Shown: in pieces, positions 27,199 to 36,539 of the stretch | Position numbering within the stretch: position 1 is the first letter of the stretch | Layout of the letters: every line of letters starts with the position of its first letter | Source of the DNA: Metallyticus violacea | Lineage: Eukaryota > Arthropoda > Insecta > Mantodea > Metallyticidae | Reading direction: 5' to 3' | Length of the DNA stretch: 64,000 bases | Assembly: GCA_030762175.1 (NCBI GenBank) | Contig: CM060833.1 | Location: 66,294,501 to 66,358,500 of the forward strand | Position numbers and translations under genes: made by a program | The notes under the pieces: model-generated | Told to the model about the DNA's origin: nothing | The model's input: only the letters and a program-made list of their open reading frames with translations | Databases searched by the model: none

Positions 27199-27387
27199 TT
27201 ACTACTAGTACTATTACTAAGTTGTTCAGTAGAAAGAACCATGACCTATTAGCCTATAGCGGAAAAACATAAGAAACCATGCAATTCACTTACGAAGCAG
27301 TGTTTTCCCAGCACAGGACTCCTGATAAAGAGGCAGACAAGGGGCCACAAGACCTAGTAGCAGTGGTCCTAGCTTCATGTACCACAT
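6427..27387 (-). CDS. CAP-superfamily secreted protein (antigen 5-like), five exons, 3' end missing
   Basis: Five minus-strand exons (27387-27294, 15171-15050, 11389-11308, 8691-8528, 6527-6427) join in frame through GT-AG introns to encode about 187 residues. The order is a signal peptide (core about residues 7-20), the N-terminal CAP helix DAHNRAR (His48), WDEELAEVAQRWAEKC (74-89), HDHSRDV, VGQNLA (104-109), the WYDEV helix (131-135), CAP1-type GHYSQLVW (150-157), VGCG (163-166) and CAP2-type YVCNYGPG (181-188). By comparison with known CAP folds, the cavity residues would be His93, Gln106, Glu134 and His151. Gln in place of Glu at the second site also occurs in wasp antigen 5. Family members are extracellular and have diverse roles, so the role of this one cannot be read from sequence. 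The frame ends in phase 2 after GG, so at least one further exon, normally holding another Cys pair, is missing. Introns are about 1.9, 2.6, 3.7 and 12.1 kb and full of transposons. The family call is very secure; the product is incomplete. Confidence 0.93.
6528..8527 (-). other. Intron 4 of the CAP gene (2.0 kb)
   Basis: The intron contains a tRNA-headed composite repeat (6733-7210). Positions 7220-8520 are AT-rich with no feature I can support. Confidence 0.8.
6733..7210 (+). repeat. tRNA-headed composite repeat (SINE family 3)
   Basis: Starts with GCCGAGCGGGGTGGCTCAGG, a tRNA-like box A, then CATTCGGGAGGTCCCCAAGTT in the box-B position. A GC-richer body of about 400 bp is unlike the flanks and ends TTCAATCCAATACTGG. 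Box B is degraded. Only one copy is in this window, so the right boundary and family status are inferred. Confidence 0.55.
8528..8691 (-). CDS. CAP gene coding exon 4 (VGQNLA ... GHYSQ)
   Basis: The exon is 164 nt, phase 1 in and phase 0 out. It encodes RFRVGQNLA, a variable loop (about TWTTRTNAGAEPDF), QVKGWYDEVREFNF and the first half of the CAP1 signature, TGHYSQ. The acceptor is TTGTTTCAG and the donor GTAAGAA. Two presumed cavity residues, Glu in WYDEV and His in GHYSQ, are present. Confidence 0.95.
9007..9031. repeat. Poly(T) tract
   Basis: A nearly pure T run of about 25 nt. It may mark the tail of a reverse-oriented retroelement, but no body is recognisable beside it. Confidence 0.8.
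10705..10975 (+). repeat. SINE family 1, near-complete copy
   Basis: tRNA-derived head: GTCCTGGTGGTGTAGTGGTA (box A region) and GAGTTCAATCC (box B, 10753-10763). A T-rich linker, the body (TATGGCTTCCTTCGGAAGGA, AAGAACCTCAAGTCTGAAA) and the tail GTTAAAGAGCGTCCGTAAA follow. RNA polymerase III boxes make it a SINE. It is the best template for the family in this window. Confidence 0.9.
11308..11389 (-). CDS. CAP gene coding exon 3 (WDEELAEVAQRWAEKC)
   Basis: The exon is 82 nt, phase 0 in and phase 1 out. It encodes VWDEELAEVAQRWAEKC followed by HDHSRDV, the second conserved CAP helix and the loop with a presumed cavity His. The acceptor is GTTACAG. The donor is taken as GTAAGT rather than the GTGCGT four bases upstream, because only the former gives the family-typical RDVQRFRVGQNLA across the junction. 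Confidence 0.93.
11749..11791. repeat. (ATT)n microsatellite
   Basis: About 14 ATT units. Confidence 0.97.
11990..12430 (-). pseudogene. hAT-type transposase relic (catalytic-domain part)
   Basis: Minus-strand pieces in shifting frames give LVSVQADEKTDD (first catalytic Asp region, usually QxDExTD), FVVILRYISG, and ELEEFHINQKLIAQTYDGAA (KLxAQxYDGAAVM motif), then a further shifted FPRAIWVPC where the family has PxAxxxHCxxH. These are diagnostic of hAT transposases (ZMYM1/Kobuta type). Frameshifts and stops kill it. No ends were seen. It lies in CAP intron 2. Confidence 0.7.
12690..13600 (-). pseudogene. ITm transposase relic (DUF4817-type family)
   Basis: Minus-strand translation shows, in order and with frame breaks, an N-terminal HTH-type segment (EVQILFKQDS, then ENFLRKSLRLLAQ ... 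SAQKATKLLHFMSYK), then about 13000-13110 NAPPxxxKNWCMVCHY and KNHKTRFSV, like the LLHDEKIGVWCAI/IIRPVFF core. A region near 12870-12960 fits the FFQQDxxTAHT segment. Its N-terminal segment resembles 57181-57438 (LETSRKPLTQTVQQVGVSV), so it is probably the same family. Dead copy in CAP intron 2. Confidence 0.55.
13705..13982 (-). repeat. SINE family 1, near-complete reverse copy
   Basis: Reverse complement runs from the tail (ATTTACGGACGCTCTTTAAC) through GAAACGGCCGGTAAATTTTG to the tRNA-like head (TGGTTACCACTAGACCACCA, ending AGGACCGAC). Confidence 0.9.
14157..14200. repeat. (ATT)n microsatellite
   Basis: About 14 units. Confidence 0.97.
15050..15171 (-). CDS. CAP gene coding exon 2
   Basis: The exon is 122 nt, phase 1 in and phase 0 out, and encodes 40 full codons. 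It includes LSCVDRQVILDAHNRARQ, the conserved first helix of CAP proteins, and ends NMREM just before the WDEELA exon. The acceptor is TTTGCAG and the donor is GTACGT. It is clearly more GC-rich than the flanking introns. Confidence 0.93.
16157..16480 (+). pseudogene. Tc1-like element relic, 5' end and N-terminal HTH
   Basis: Starts with a Tc1-style end (TTGCTGGCCATAAAAATTGC). Plus-strand reading gives SEFHQGRIVAYGKCGMSFQE and then RASIAK, like the ExxRGRIVGLxExGxSxRxIA segment of the Tc1 N-terminal DNA-binding domain. Stops follow at once and the rest of the transposase is missing. Confidence 0.55.
18605..19937 (-). mobile_element. Mariner element, full length, inactivated
   Basis: A 1,333-bp unit flanked by TA at 18603-18604 and 19938-19939, with inverted ends resembling GGTCAATAAGTTTTCGGTCT at the left. 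The length is normal for mariner. Minus-strand coding is split over frames. It has the N-terminal HTH (VEGEIMEDRRLKVKEIA, VSARWVPRLLTSVQKQQ; about 19310-19570), a middle region with the GEYYAGLLHRLR segment and the second catalytic-type HDDA (about 18950-19100), then a DYFLFSKLKK-like region and WLGG near 18700-18850. A C-run (about 19151-19162) accompanies frame disruption. It lies in CAP intron 1; a shorter relative lies at 52127-52952. Confidence 0.85.
20370..21230 (-). pseudogene. Mariner transposase relic
   Basis: The minus strand reads SEETIWFYLHQLEKI (about 20940-20985; second HTH helix pattern), LARQKKDRLT (20841-20870), a shifted LELLPGDQTINT (about 20680-20715; LLPxGxTINxxxY motif) and FHVDRSFSIPM-like remnants near 20340-20390. 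The order is that of Mos1/SETMAR-type mariners. Many frameshifts. It lies 0.4 kb from the full-length mariner. Confidence 0.65.
21840..22140 (+). pseudogene. ITm transposase relic, C-terminal part
   Basis: Plus-strand pieces read MDDGVPPHFSV (QDGAPPHF motif with the second catalytic Asp), then SSDLIPLGFYI (RSPDLxPLDFYLWG motif, third catalytic position altered by decay) and a downstream AxxVA region. Stops and shifts occur throughout. Confidence 0.55.
26370..26790 (+). pseudogene. Non-LTR retrotransposon 3' end (RT C-terminal zinc knuckle)
   Basis: Plus-strand reading (26423-26659) includes MRICPICAGKDSWEHILAYC, the CxxC...HxxxxC motif that ends many insect LINE polymerases, with the usual WRKRY-type continuation. 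The 5' part (RT and endonuclease) is missing, as in 5'-truncated LINEs. A TA/TG microsatellite follows at about 26801-26838. Confidence 0.6.
26801..26838. repeat. (TA)n(TG)n microsatellite
   Basis: TA units pass into TG units, just 3' of the LINE fragment. Confidence 0.95.
27107..27221. repeat. (TAC)n microsatellite
   Basis: More than 30 ACT/TAC units, nearly pure, about 70 nt from coding exon 1 of the CAP gene on its intron side. Confidence 0.97.
27294..27387 (-). CDS. CAP gene coding exon 1: signal peptide
   Basis: The exon encodes 31 codons plus one base. Two in-frame Met codons (27387 and 27378) precede a Leu-rich hydrophobic stretch and then an ESCAGK segment, as expected for a secreted protein. 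The donor is GTAAGT (27293 downward). A strong acceptor (CTTTATTTCAG) ends at 27389, one base before the first ATG, so this is probably an internal exon preceded by a 5'UTR intron. The second Met starts the more classical signal peptide (MKLGPLLLGL). The split codon joins exon 2 as Arg. Confidence 0.85.
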
Positions 27388-27399
27388 CCTGAAATAAAG

Positions 27400-28249
27400 G
27401 AAGAAAAAATATTTCTGTGTTCTTCATTACTTTTCGGAATCACTAAAGATTTTATTAAAGGTCAAGCTTTTATTCATTTTATGTGTTGCATTATTAGTGA
27501 TGCATAGTTTTATTTATTACAAAATGCTATCGCAGAAAGAAATTACACTTTGAATGAAGAAAATCTACGCAATAAGAAAATTCACTACGGAAATTCTCAT
27601 TAAAACTATGTAAGAAGTTCTAAACCTTTAAAGTTATTTTAGTTTCATTTTTATCATATTATTTAATTTAGTATTTTAGATATCTAATGCTGTCAAAGAA
27701 GTGTTCTCTCACAAAGAATTCTTAACAAACATTTCTTTACTGGTAAAGTAATAAATTCACATTAAGGAAGCCAGAAAAGTCAAAAATCATTTACAATCTG
27801 TAAACTTGGGGTGTATATGTGCGTTTATGTTTAGGGAGTTTCTATCATGAATACTTTGAGAGCTATAGGTAACAGTTGGGAAAAAGTAGAGATGAAACAG
27901 GTAAATTGCGCTATTAAGCAGATAGGCAAATCGTATAAAAGCATTAGCTATACGGACTACGCTTCTTCCTCGCATAGAGTTATATAAGATATTCAAATGT
28001 ATTAATAAAAACCGAATATTTTACTACTCTATTTACTAAAGCGGATAACCTGAAGTCTATAATAATCAATTATGAGCAAATGTATATGATAACACAATAT
28101 TTAGAAATGCCCATGTGTTTCCATATAGAGGGTGTACACTTAAATATAAACCAAATAGCCAGGTTCCTATCTCTTCTTTTTCTTTTCTTATTAAATGTAG
28201 CATTTTCTATTATAAGTAAATGTATTTATATAAAGAATCTCATCAAAGT

Positions 28250-28282
<33 letters not shown>

Positions 28283-30590
28283 GATTTATGTATTCATCCT
28301 ATAAGCTTTTAATTTCTTGGAGTTAGTACAACTTTCAAAAAGCAAAAATAATTATTGAAGAGTTGATAACATGAACGAACACGGATACGATTTTATAATG
28401 CAACAGAACCTACCATAGAGTTCAGACTGTATTTGCAGTTTGTGTACTGTTACCTGCATAGTTATTCATTGGTTACTCTTGTGCCCAAAAAAGTGATATA
28501 TTATGAATTTGATAAAACATAATTCTTAAAACTCTGTTATTTTTTTTATACAAACGTAAAATTTGTTCTTTCAGTTGCACATTGGCAAGATGTAGAGGAC
28601 ATTGTTTGATGCTATATAGTAAATATGTTCAAGTATCATAATATTAAATTCAATAAAGGTAGTAAAGATGCTAATTAACGGAGCAATTCACTATGGTTGG
28701 CTTTCTTGGGAGTTACAGTGGTCTATCCTAATCGAACAATATGTAGATCCCAGAATATCTCGGTAAATATTGATGTAAATATTAATATGAATCCTGCAAT
28801 AATAATCGCTAAAAGTATAGATCATTAAAACAATATTTGCATTAGGAAAGAGTTCTTTAAGTATTCACGAGTCAATACAAATCATTTAATGCAAGGAACA
28901 AAGCAATGAAGTAATCTTATTTAGTACAACATTTTTCACTAAAAAAATCTTACTTGGACACAATAAATGCACTGTGGGTAATCAGGAGAATTAACGGACC
29001 TTTTACTAGACCTCTGCTTCCAATACTCCTAATGTTTTGCTATATTTTTAAAATAAATAGTAAAGAAACGAAAGCATTTGGCGTCTGAAAGGTGAAAAAT
29101 ACGTTAACTGTAATAACTTTCATCACAGTGTAGTTATTTACAATAAAGGAAATCAATTTGCTACACAGGAATACCAGCAACATTTTGAAACCCAGTACAT
29201 AACAAGAACCATACCCTAAAAAGCGTTTTCCTTTATAACACCAAAGTGCTACCCCATCTCTGATACCAAGGAGCAGAACAATATCCAATAAAAACAGAAA
29301 AACAATCAAAATCTTAGCTAACTGACACAAAGCAGCACATTTTCAATAGCTTAAATTACATACAAGTCTCCGTCAATGAAATAACTGATAGACTGATCAA
29401 AAGAAGTTGGAAATTATGAAAACAACAGATTATTACATTGGAGATAAAAAGACTTAAATGACAAAATTTCTTAAAATTCTAACTAGAGTCGAAAGTAAGG
29501 GGGATCTGTGGAAAGAACAAATTAAAATAGGAGAAAATGCTATGATTTATTGCAACTGAAAAAAAGAGCACGTTCATTGGGAAAAAGGCTTAGATTAGGA
29601 ATATGTTTATATATCATGTGCAATATTTTGAAATGTACCTGTAAACTATATTACATGAGCTATAAGCATTCAGCATTTTTATGTGAAACGCTTCAAGAAG
29701 AATTATTTTGATTTAAACAATTGTATGTTATAGGGAATCTACAAAATCAAGACAATAATTTAAAATGTGAAAAGATCACTTTTTGTTATTAATTATATTG
29801 TTTCCAAGGTGGCTATATATATTTTTACCTCAATATTTAATGCTCTTAAAATTCTGTTTTGCCTTCGAATGTGCTGGCGTTGCAGAAGTCATATAGGCTT
29901 ATTGTAGTTTCTGCAAATATTGTCTTATTCTTATTTCTATTATAGAATGAATCATGCTAGTTTTCATTTTTTATTTCCCCACTTCAGATTTTGCCATTAA
30001 ATTTTTCAATCTTATATTCTTATTATTCAGGTGAAAAAATAAAGATAATAGAATTCCAAGCAAAAAATGCAAATAAGATCAGAACTGTTACAAAGCAACA
30101 CTGTAATAAAACAGGTAAATAACCATCTAGACTGCATTAGTTCTTTTCATAAACGTTTAAATATAAACAATGACATTAACTAAATTCAACCAAATAAATA
30201 ATATAATAAAAATTTAATTATAAAACGACGAAAGAAACACAATTAAATTTATATAACTGTTTCTCTGTGGTTCTGAATCCTGAATAAGCAAATGAAAAGA
30301 AGATTGTAGGAGCCGAAAAAAATTCTTCGTTAAGTAAAATATCTTAAGAGGGAATAGAATTCCAAATAGACAAAAATCTTTATTTATTTTTAGTCCTATA
30401 AAAAGTCATACTTGTATAGAGCACTGGAAAAGACCATGTTAATAGAATAACCAAACAAACACTTTATCAATCCACAAGAAAAAAGAGATGCTGGCATACC
30501 CAGAAAAATAACTAAAGTCGGATACGGGCTTTAACAACAATCCATAATTGTACATGATGATAATGATGGTGATTATAATGATTATATCCT
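27400..30590. other. Upstream of CAP exon 1: no gene recognised
   Basis: AT-rich sequence with an ATT tract (28250-28281). A 96-codon hydrophobic minus-strand stretch at 29040-29330 has no recognisable family. Any CAP 5'UTR exon or promoter could lie here but cannot be told apart. Confidence 0.5.
28250..28281. repeat. (ATT)n microsatellite
   Basis: About 10 units. Confidence 0.95.
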
Positions 30591-30595
30591 TCTTA

Positions 30596-31665
30596 CGACG
30601 ACTGTTCAATAAAGAGTGTTCATAATTTTTACAGGCATAATTTCTCGTGCGAAACTTTATCTTGACAATGTTTTATTATCTTAATACGTAGTGTACAGGA
30701 GGTACTATTTTCATTGTTGTCAATACTTGTACCCTCCTGTTAGAGGTGTGCAAGTTGAAACATGGTCGGTTCTGCCTATTGCAAAAGGGGCATGACGCAC
30801 GAGTAACAGTATGCTGCTCTGATACTGCTTTCGCCTCAAATCATCAGCTGAGGCCCAGGCAATGTTGCTAGATCTATATGGAGAGTTTGTTCCCATAAAG
30901 AACAGCGCGAATACGGTTAAAAGGTTTAAAGAAGGGAGGTAATCAACTTCAAGGGAAGATAACTAAAAAGTCCCACATGAAACATGTTTGTGGGTTCCAA
31001 GACTGTTGCTTACAGTTAAAGATGATGTTACAAAAAGATCAAAGATAATGACCGCTGCTGAAACTTGACTTCATCATTTCGATTCAGAGAGCAAGCAACA
31101 AAGCTCTGTGTGGAAATCTCTAACATTAGTAATTGAAAAAAGTTTATGCTCTTGCTGGTAAAGTTATGGTCATCTCATTTTTACACATTCAAGGAATGAT
31201 TTACTGGTATGTTGTATATCCATATACAATTGTAAGTGGGCAATACTACAGGAACGTCACTTTGTAAAGCCATATTACATGCAAAGGCCACATTTCCGTG
31301 CACGACGATAAAGCACAGTCGCACATTGCAAAAGCCCTTGCTGAATATGTCACAAAAATCAATGTGAAGTATGATTTTCACCCTCCCTATAGTCCAAATT
31401 TAGCTTCGTGTGACTTTTTTCTTTTCTCAATTTGAAGAATCATGGGAGGCATTTTCCAACATCACAAGCAGCGGTGAAGGCTCCGGAAGCAATTCTGAAG
31501 GACTTGTCAAAAAATATTTTTCAGAATGTATTTGAAGCCTGGCAGAAACTTTGGGACAGGTGCATCGCATCAACCAACGGGGACTACTTTGAGAAAGATG
31601 ATCAAAATTATGAAAATGAATAAAGTTGTCAAAAATTATGATCCTTCTTTATTGAACAGTCCTGG
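30596..31665 (+). mobile_element. Mariner/Tc1-superfamily element with both ends, inactivated
   Basis: A 1,070-bp unit with inverted ends of about 30 bp (GACTGTTCAATAAAGAGTG at the left; the right end is its complement with few changes) and TA at 30594-30595 and 31666-31667. Plus-strand coding is broken. It reads KNSANTVKRF in the N-terminal half, then DDKAQSHIAKALAE (second catalytic Asp region), HPPYSPNLASCDFFLF (third catalytic region) and, shifted, FPTSQAAVKAPEAILKDLSK. The element is shorter than 1.3 kb, so some internal deletion is likely. Confidence 0.85.
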
Positions 31666-31789
31666 TAGCTCTGAAGACTTGGGTATATATCATAATTTGG
31701 ACAATTCTCATAATGAAGTATGAAATAAGAAATGAAACGTTTTAAGCTATTCTTATCTTTCAATAATTTCCCTTAACGCTAACTCATCT

Positions 31790-32480
31790 TATTCAGCGAT
31801 ATTCTAAAACGTTTGTATTAGACAGAAGTTTGACACCTTCATGCCTGTAAATGCTCCTTAAGGGATGCTATGAGTTGATTTATCGAAGTTCCTTTACCGC
31901 TCAGTTTTGGGAAGAGATGGGATTCTGTTGGAGCCAAATCAAATGAATAGATAGTGGATCAGGAAATAATGTTTAACTTATATTATTACTCGCAGTTAAA
32001 ATATTTCAAGGCAAGAGCGTTGTTCTAAGAAAAAAGAAATTACTTGTTTGATAAGTGCGGTCTTTTCTTGTGCTTTGTATCCTTCAGTTAGCATAGTAAA
32101 GGGAAGATAGTCAATTAGCAGGAGCTCTTAATATCCCAATATCTTTCCTTTCACTGTAGAAAATCACGATGTTTGCATTGTTATGTCTGCTTTTCATTTC
32201 TAATGTGTATTAGTGCACGTTTCATTATTAATCACGCGTCCACATAATGTGTAAATCTGGTTTAGAAAATTGCATGCTGGTTTCTTTTTGATCAAGTCAA
32301 GTCAATAATGATGGCACCTATCTTGCAGATTTTTTTCCTTTCCTTCTGTTTTTCCTCCGTTAAATTGTGAAATAATATTCATTTGAAATGCCGATTGCTT
32401 CGGTAACTTCATTCCTCCAACATCACGTTATGCATTTTTTCATTAATTTCTGATGCTGTAGCCTTCCAGTTTGAGGCTCG
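31790..32480 (-). pseudogene. Possible mariner-type relic
   Basis: Minus-strand reading near 31860-31960 gives fragments such as WLQQNPISSQN and a shifted SINSQHPLRSIYRHEG that sit where mariners have the APTxxHLFPxLK region. It starts 125 bp after the element at 30596-31665. Evidence is weak; it could be unrelated AT-rich sequence. Confidence 0.3.
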
Positions 32481-32499
32481 TCTCAAATGAAGCTACAAT

Positions 32500-34010
32500 G
32501 CAGCAGAATTATTCATCATTTACAGAGAATTACTAGAGAAGACTGGTTGACTTTGATACGACCATTTTCTAAATCGACCATGTCATATTCCATTTTATTA
32601 AGTGACACTGGTTTAGTGAGAACAAAACGAAATCTCAGTTTTATTTCTTTCGACGTACTTTCACCGCACTGTTTTCTTATTGACTCTTATTATTATGTAG
32701 TTTTTATATTTTCTAATTGTTCAACAGGATAATTTGCTATACAAGGGGAAAAGTTGCGAAATGTAAAATACGAATAGAATAGAATATTTATTTCAATCTT
32801 TTCATTACAAAAAGCATAAGAAATTATGTATACGTTTCTTGCAATTGAAACCGACGCAACTTTACTTGAGGCCCTAACATGTAATGATTTCCTGGTCGTC
32901 GACATAACTTAGAGCCCTATTTCGCCCACTTTTTCTCTTTGTAATCTATTTGTCCCTTATTCTTCCTAAATATTCATCCATACTCCTACTTCTTTCCCCA
33001 CTATATGACTGTCAATAGTTTTATTGCTTACAATATTATTTTCCATTATATTCACTTTGTATCTCATATACCCTCTTTTGTTTCCCCACCCATAACACAT
33101 ACTTCCATATTGCTGCTTCTAAATCCTTTAAGATGCAATCCCCATTCGCATCTGCATATCCCTCCCTTCCTTGCTTATCACACACTACACGCTACCCAAA
33201 TGTAGAACTTTTATTCTCAAAACTTGATCACATCTCTTGTCTCTATATGTCTTCTATCCTTCAGAAACCTATTGAATTATTTTCTCCCTTCTGCCATACA
33301 TCGCCCATACCGATTTCTTCCAACATTTCTTTCAGTGTCTTCCACCAGCTATTGTGCAAATCTGTTCTTTGGTTTTTCATCCAAATTTTGTAATATCATC
33401 CTCTAATGAAATACGAGTATGTCTGATGTAGTTCATGGACTTGAGGCATTACAAATTCCATGTTCTAATGAGTAACAAGGATAAGGATATCATTGCACTT
33501 GTCTCTTATGCAGAAATACAACTTACACACTCTACTGGCATCTGCGAAGTGGGCTAAAACACATAAGGTTAAGCATTTCTTGATTACTTTCAATATCGGA
33601 GTACATGAGAAGATATGACTTGCATTATGAAGGACATTGCATGCTAAGAAAATATAGGTCAAGTTCTTGTCTCGCGTGATAGAGGTCGTTAATTCACCAT
33701 TGTAATAGTGAGACAAATTACTCTTCCTTCAACAGATGGCGGCACCATCAAGCTGAAAAGTTAATGTAGCTTAGAATTAGGACTTTTGTCCTCAGTATCT
33801 TCGATAAAGCTTGCAGAAAATAAAATAATGTTCAACTTAGGTTTCGCGATAGAATTTTAGAATTTTTGAAGAATGTTAACTTATTTTTATATGCTCTTAT
33901 TGCAATATCTGCTTTATTGAATGGTATTTTTTTATATAATCAACGTTCATCTCGTTTCTTGCCCTGTCTTTTTGTGATTAAAGAAATATGCCATTTTTCT
34001 ATAATGGTCC
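32500..34010. other. No gene recognised
   Basis: AT-rich, with a pyrimidine-rich stretch (32930-33400) that gives open plus-strand frames of low complexity. I see no domain on either strand. Confidence 0.5.
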
Positions 34011-34014
34011 TATG

Positions 34015-34071
<57 letters not shown>
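34015..34071. repeat. (ATT)n microsatellite
   Basis: About 19 uninterrupted units. Confidence 0.97.
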
Positions 34072-34072
<1 letters not shown>

Positions 34073-34837
34073 CAATATTTTCAGATAAACGAAGCAAACA
34101 TAAAGCAAAGTAATTCTTTTCTTTATTAAATTATATAGGGCACTTGAAATTGGAATATGACTCGAGTGTGCAATCAGTAATGAGTAAGAAATGTAAAATA
34201 GGCTGTGATCTTCAATTAACAAAAGAACTTTTAATGTATACTAATTTTTGCCTTCAAAGCACATATTACCTTGAAAGTATAGTTAAAATGCATTTAAGGA
34301 TGCGAACGTTAAATGTTTATAAGTAAAGTTTTTAACAGGTATATATTCACTGTTATCAGTGAAATTAATTAGAAATACAGATATTTCAGTGGTAGAGTAA
34401 ATAGTGAAAATTAATTTACTCAAGAGTTTGTTACAAATTTTTTTGTACTCTTTACAGCAACATTGGTATATATCTCTGAAAATCCTACAGTATAACTAGT
34501 GAGTTTATAAATTATTTACAGTATCACATGATGTTTTGAAAGTTTACTCACCTATGTGTATTCAGCATATTTGCAGTTTTACCCCAGGTTTAGAATAATT
34601 ACCGCAAGACGATAAAATATTCAGAGATCGATATAGCGTTCGGCTATTACTTTGTATCATCGCATTCTATTAACTGTACAGTCAATGGTAACATATATGC
34701 ACTATCAGTTTGAATTTCTTAATATTAATAAATTGTACACCAAATATTAATCTTAAATATCCTACGCTATGAAATTTAGGATTATTTTATGTGTGTTCTA
34801 TGAATTTCAGGCGTAGCACGGTATGTATTTTTTTAAT

Positions 34838-35109
34838 AGTGTTTAACGCCCGTTTTAACTGCAGAGGCACCACAGCCGGTGGACACTGATGATACATGAG
34901 ATGAAATGATCAATTGGGAAAGGGTATTTTTATTTTAGGAAGGAAACGCTCCAGGCCTAAGTTCAGGGTACCTCCCCTGAGCCATTTATGAGGACTGAGA
35001 AAACCTGGAAAAAACCTTAGTCAGGGAGGACGGTCCTGGCGGGATTCAAACCCCAGATCTTCTGCTCACGAGTCCGCGCCTTAACGACCTCGGCTACCCG
35101 TGGCGGTCG
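34838..35109 (-). repeat. SINE family 2, reverse copy
   Basis: The right end on the minus strand is a tRNA-like head (CGAGGTCGTTAAGGCGCGGA and box B GGTTTGAATCC), followed by GGACCGTCCTCCCTGAC. The left end is the family tail (reverse of GGGCGTTAAACAC). It matches the forward copy at 47861-48130 over its length. Confidence 0.85.
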
Positions 35110-35399
35110 GTATGTGTGTGTTAAAGTGACAAATCTATTCTTTCCTTTACTCTGATAAAGACCGTTATTAAAATGTTTGTAATTGTTATGATTCGTTTAA
35201 TAATTTAATTTACACTTAGTCAGATATTAAGTGTTCGTATTTAAAAGAAGGGCCCGCAAAATAAAAAAGCGAGGGAAAGAATGAAAGGTTTTAAATATAA
35301 ACCTCGAACTAATAAAATGTGCCTTGGAAGAAGTAAAAACAGGTTTTTAAATTTTATTACATAATTTTCGGAATTCAAGATGTATACATAAAATTTGGA

Positions 35400-35625
35400 A
35401 GGATACGTTAATTATTTAAAGAAGCGAGTTTGAACAAATTGTCAAACTATAGAGGAATAAGTTTATTAAATGAAGTTTACACAATTTATGCTGAATATAT
35501 TGCAGCAAGAATACAAAAGATAGCAGAGGATCAATCGGGTTTTAGAAATGAAAGAACCTGCATTTATTTTAAGGCAGTAAATTTAAAATACAGAGAAGTG
35601 GTGACATTAGCCAACATATGAAATG
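35400..35625 (+). pseudogene. LINE reverse transcriptase fragment
   Basis: Plus-strand reading gives NYRGISLLNEVYTIYAEYIA, then EDQSGFRNERTC. These are RT motifs of jockey/CR1/R1-type elements (NYRPISLLxxxxKxxxK and QxGFRxGRSCxD). About 20-25 residues expected between them are missing and no downstream catalytic DD was found. A short dead fragment. Confidence 0.75.
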
Positions 35626-36186
35626 ATGTACTGTAAATTTTCGGAGCCGCAAGAGGATTAATTCGCAATGCTTGATATAGATGATGACAATGTGTGCATT
35701 AGGTTAATCTGGCGTACTCTTATAGCGGAAGAAAAAATATACATGCATTTTTCACTTCACTCGATAACTATGTGTACAGCCGCAACTGCTTACGGGCATC
35801 TGGATGATAATAGTTTTATTCCATAAAGGACGCAATGCCAAGTATAGAACTGCTTGAAGGGGCTGACAAGTTAGCTGTGACATAATTAGAGAAGAATCGT
35901 TTATACCCTGCCGTTGAGGGGGAAGCCAGCCTGCTTGCTTACTTGTTGACCTTGCTGACTGTCGCAGTTGTAGCACAGCTGCTCCCGGGTGTGTGTTGTG
36001 CTGTTTGTTTCTTAATTCGACAGTATACGTAAAGGGTACTGTGCCTCGTGTGTTTACAACGGCACAGAGTGTCTTTATGTGCGATTCAAATGTGTTAACT
36101 TAGTGGTGAAAGAATCATGAGATCAATTTTTTTAAGCATGCATTCTGTTGCTTATGTGAATACCATATTAACTCCTTTTTCAGAGA

Positions 36187-36530
36187 ATTAAAACCGACAG
36201 GGTGCGTGATTGTGCATTTTTTCAACAGAATTCTGTGACTGCTCACACTGGGAATAACACCATGAGAGCAATTCATAATGTGTTTTCGCAAGACAGAGTT
36301 ATTAGTAGAGGTTAGCGGTCCCCTCAGTCCTCTGACTTAGCAGCCTGCGATATTATCTATGGGATAAATTAAAAGCTGTCGTGTACAAGACGAACCCTCA
36401 CGCCTTATAAGAACCCAAAGAAATATTTATCAAGAAATTGTCCGGATTTCTCAAAATAAACTCCAACGAGTGATGAATAATTTCCTATAGAGATGCCAAA
36501 ATAAAGGCAGGCAGTGTCAATACCTCATTT
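36187..36530 (+). pseudogene. ITm transposase relic, C-terminal half
   Basis: Plus-strand reading gives FFQQNSVTAHTGNNTMRAIH and NVFSQDRVIS (second catalytic region, with Asn where Asp is expected), then after a frameshift SSDLAACD and YLWDKLKAVVYKTNPHAL. This is the standard C-terminal half of DUF4817-type insect ITm transposases. A frameshift, stops and the catalytic change mark it dead. Confidence 0.75.
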
Positions 36531-36539
36531 GGTAAATAA

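Larger units (their letters stand above)
15172..27293 (-). other. Intron 1 of the CAP gene (12.1 kb)
   Basis: The intron runs from donor GTAAGT to acceptor TTTGCAG. It contains a Tc1-like relic (16157-16480), a complete-length mariner (18605-19937), a second mariner relic (20370-21230), an ITm relic (21840-22140), a LINE 3' end (about 26370-26790) and microsatellites near 26801 and 27107. Positions 16500-18600, 22150-26360 and 26840-27100 are AT-rich with no feature I can name. Confidence 0.8.

Noticed and set aside
27107..27242. Poly-Ser frame near CAP exon 1
   Set aside because: Produced entirely by the TAC microsatellite.
33005..33406. Overlapping open plus-strand frames
   Set aside because: Pyrimidine-rich low-complexity sequence; no domain in any frame.
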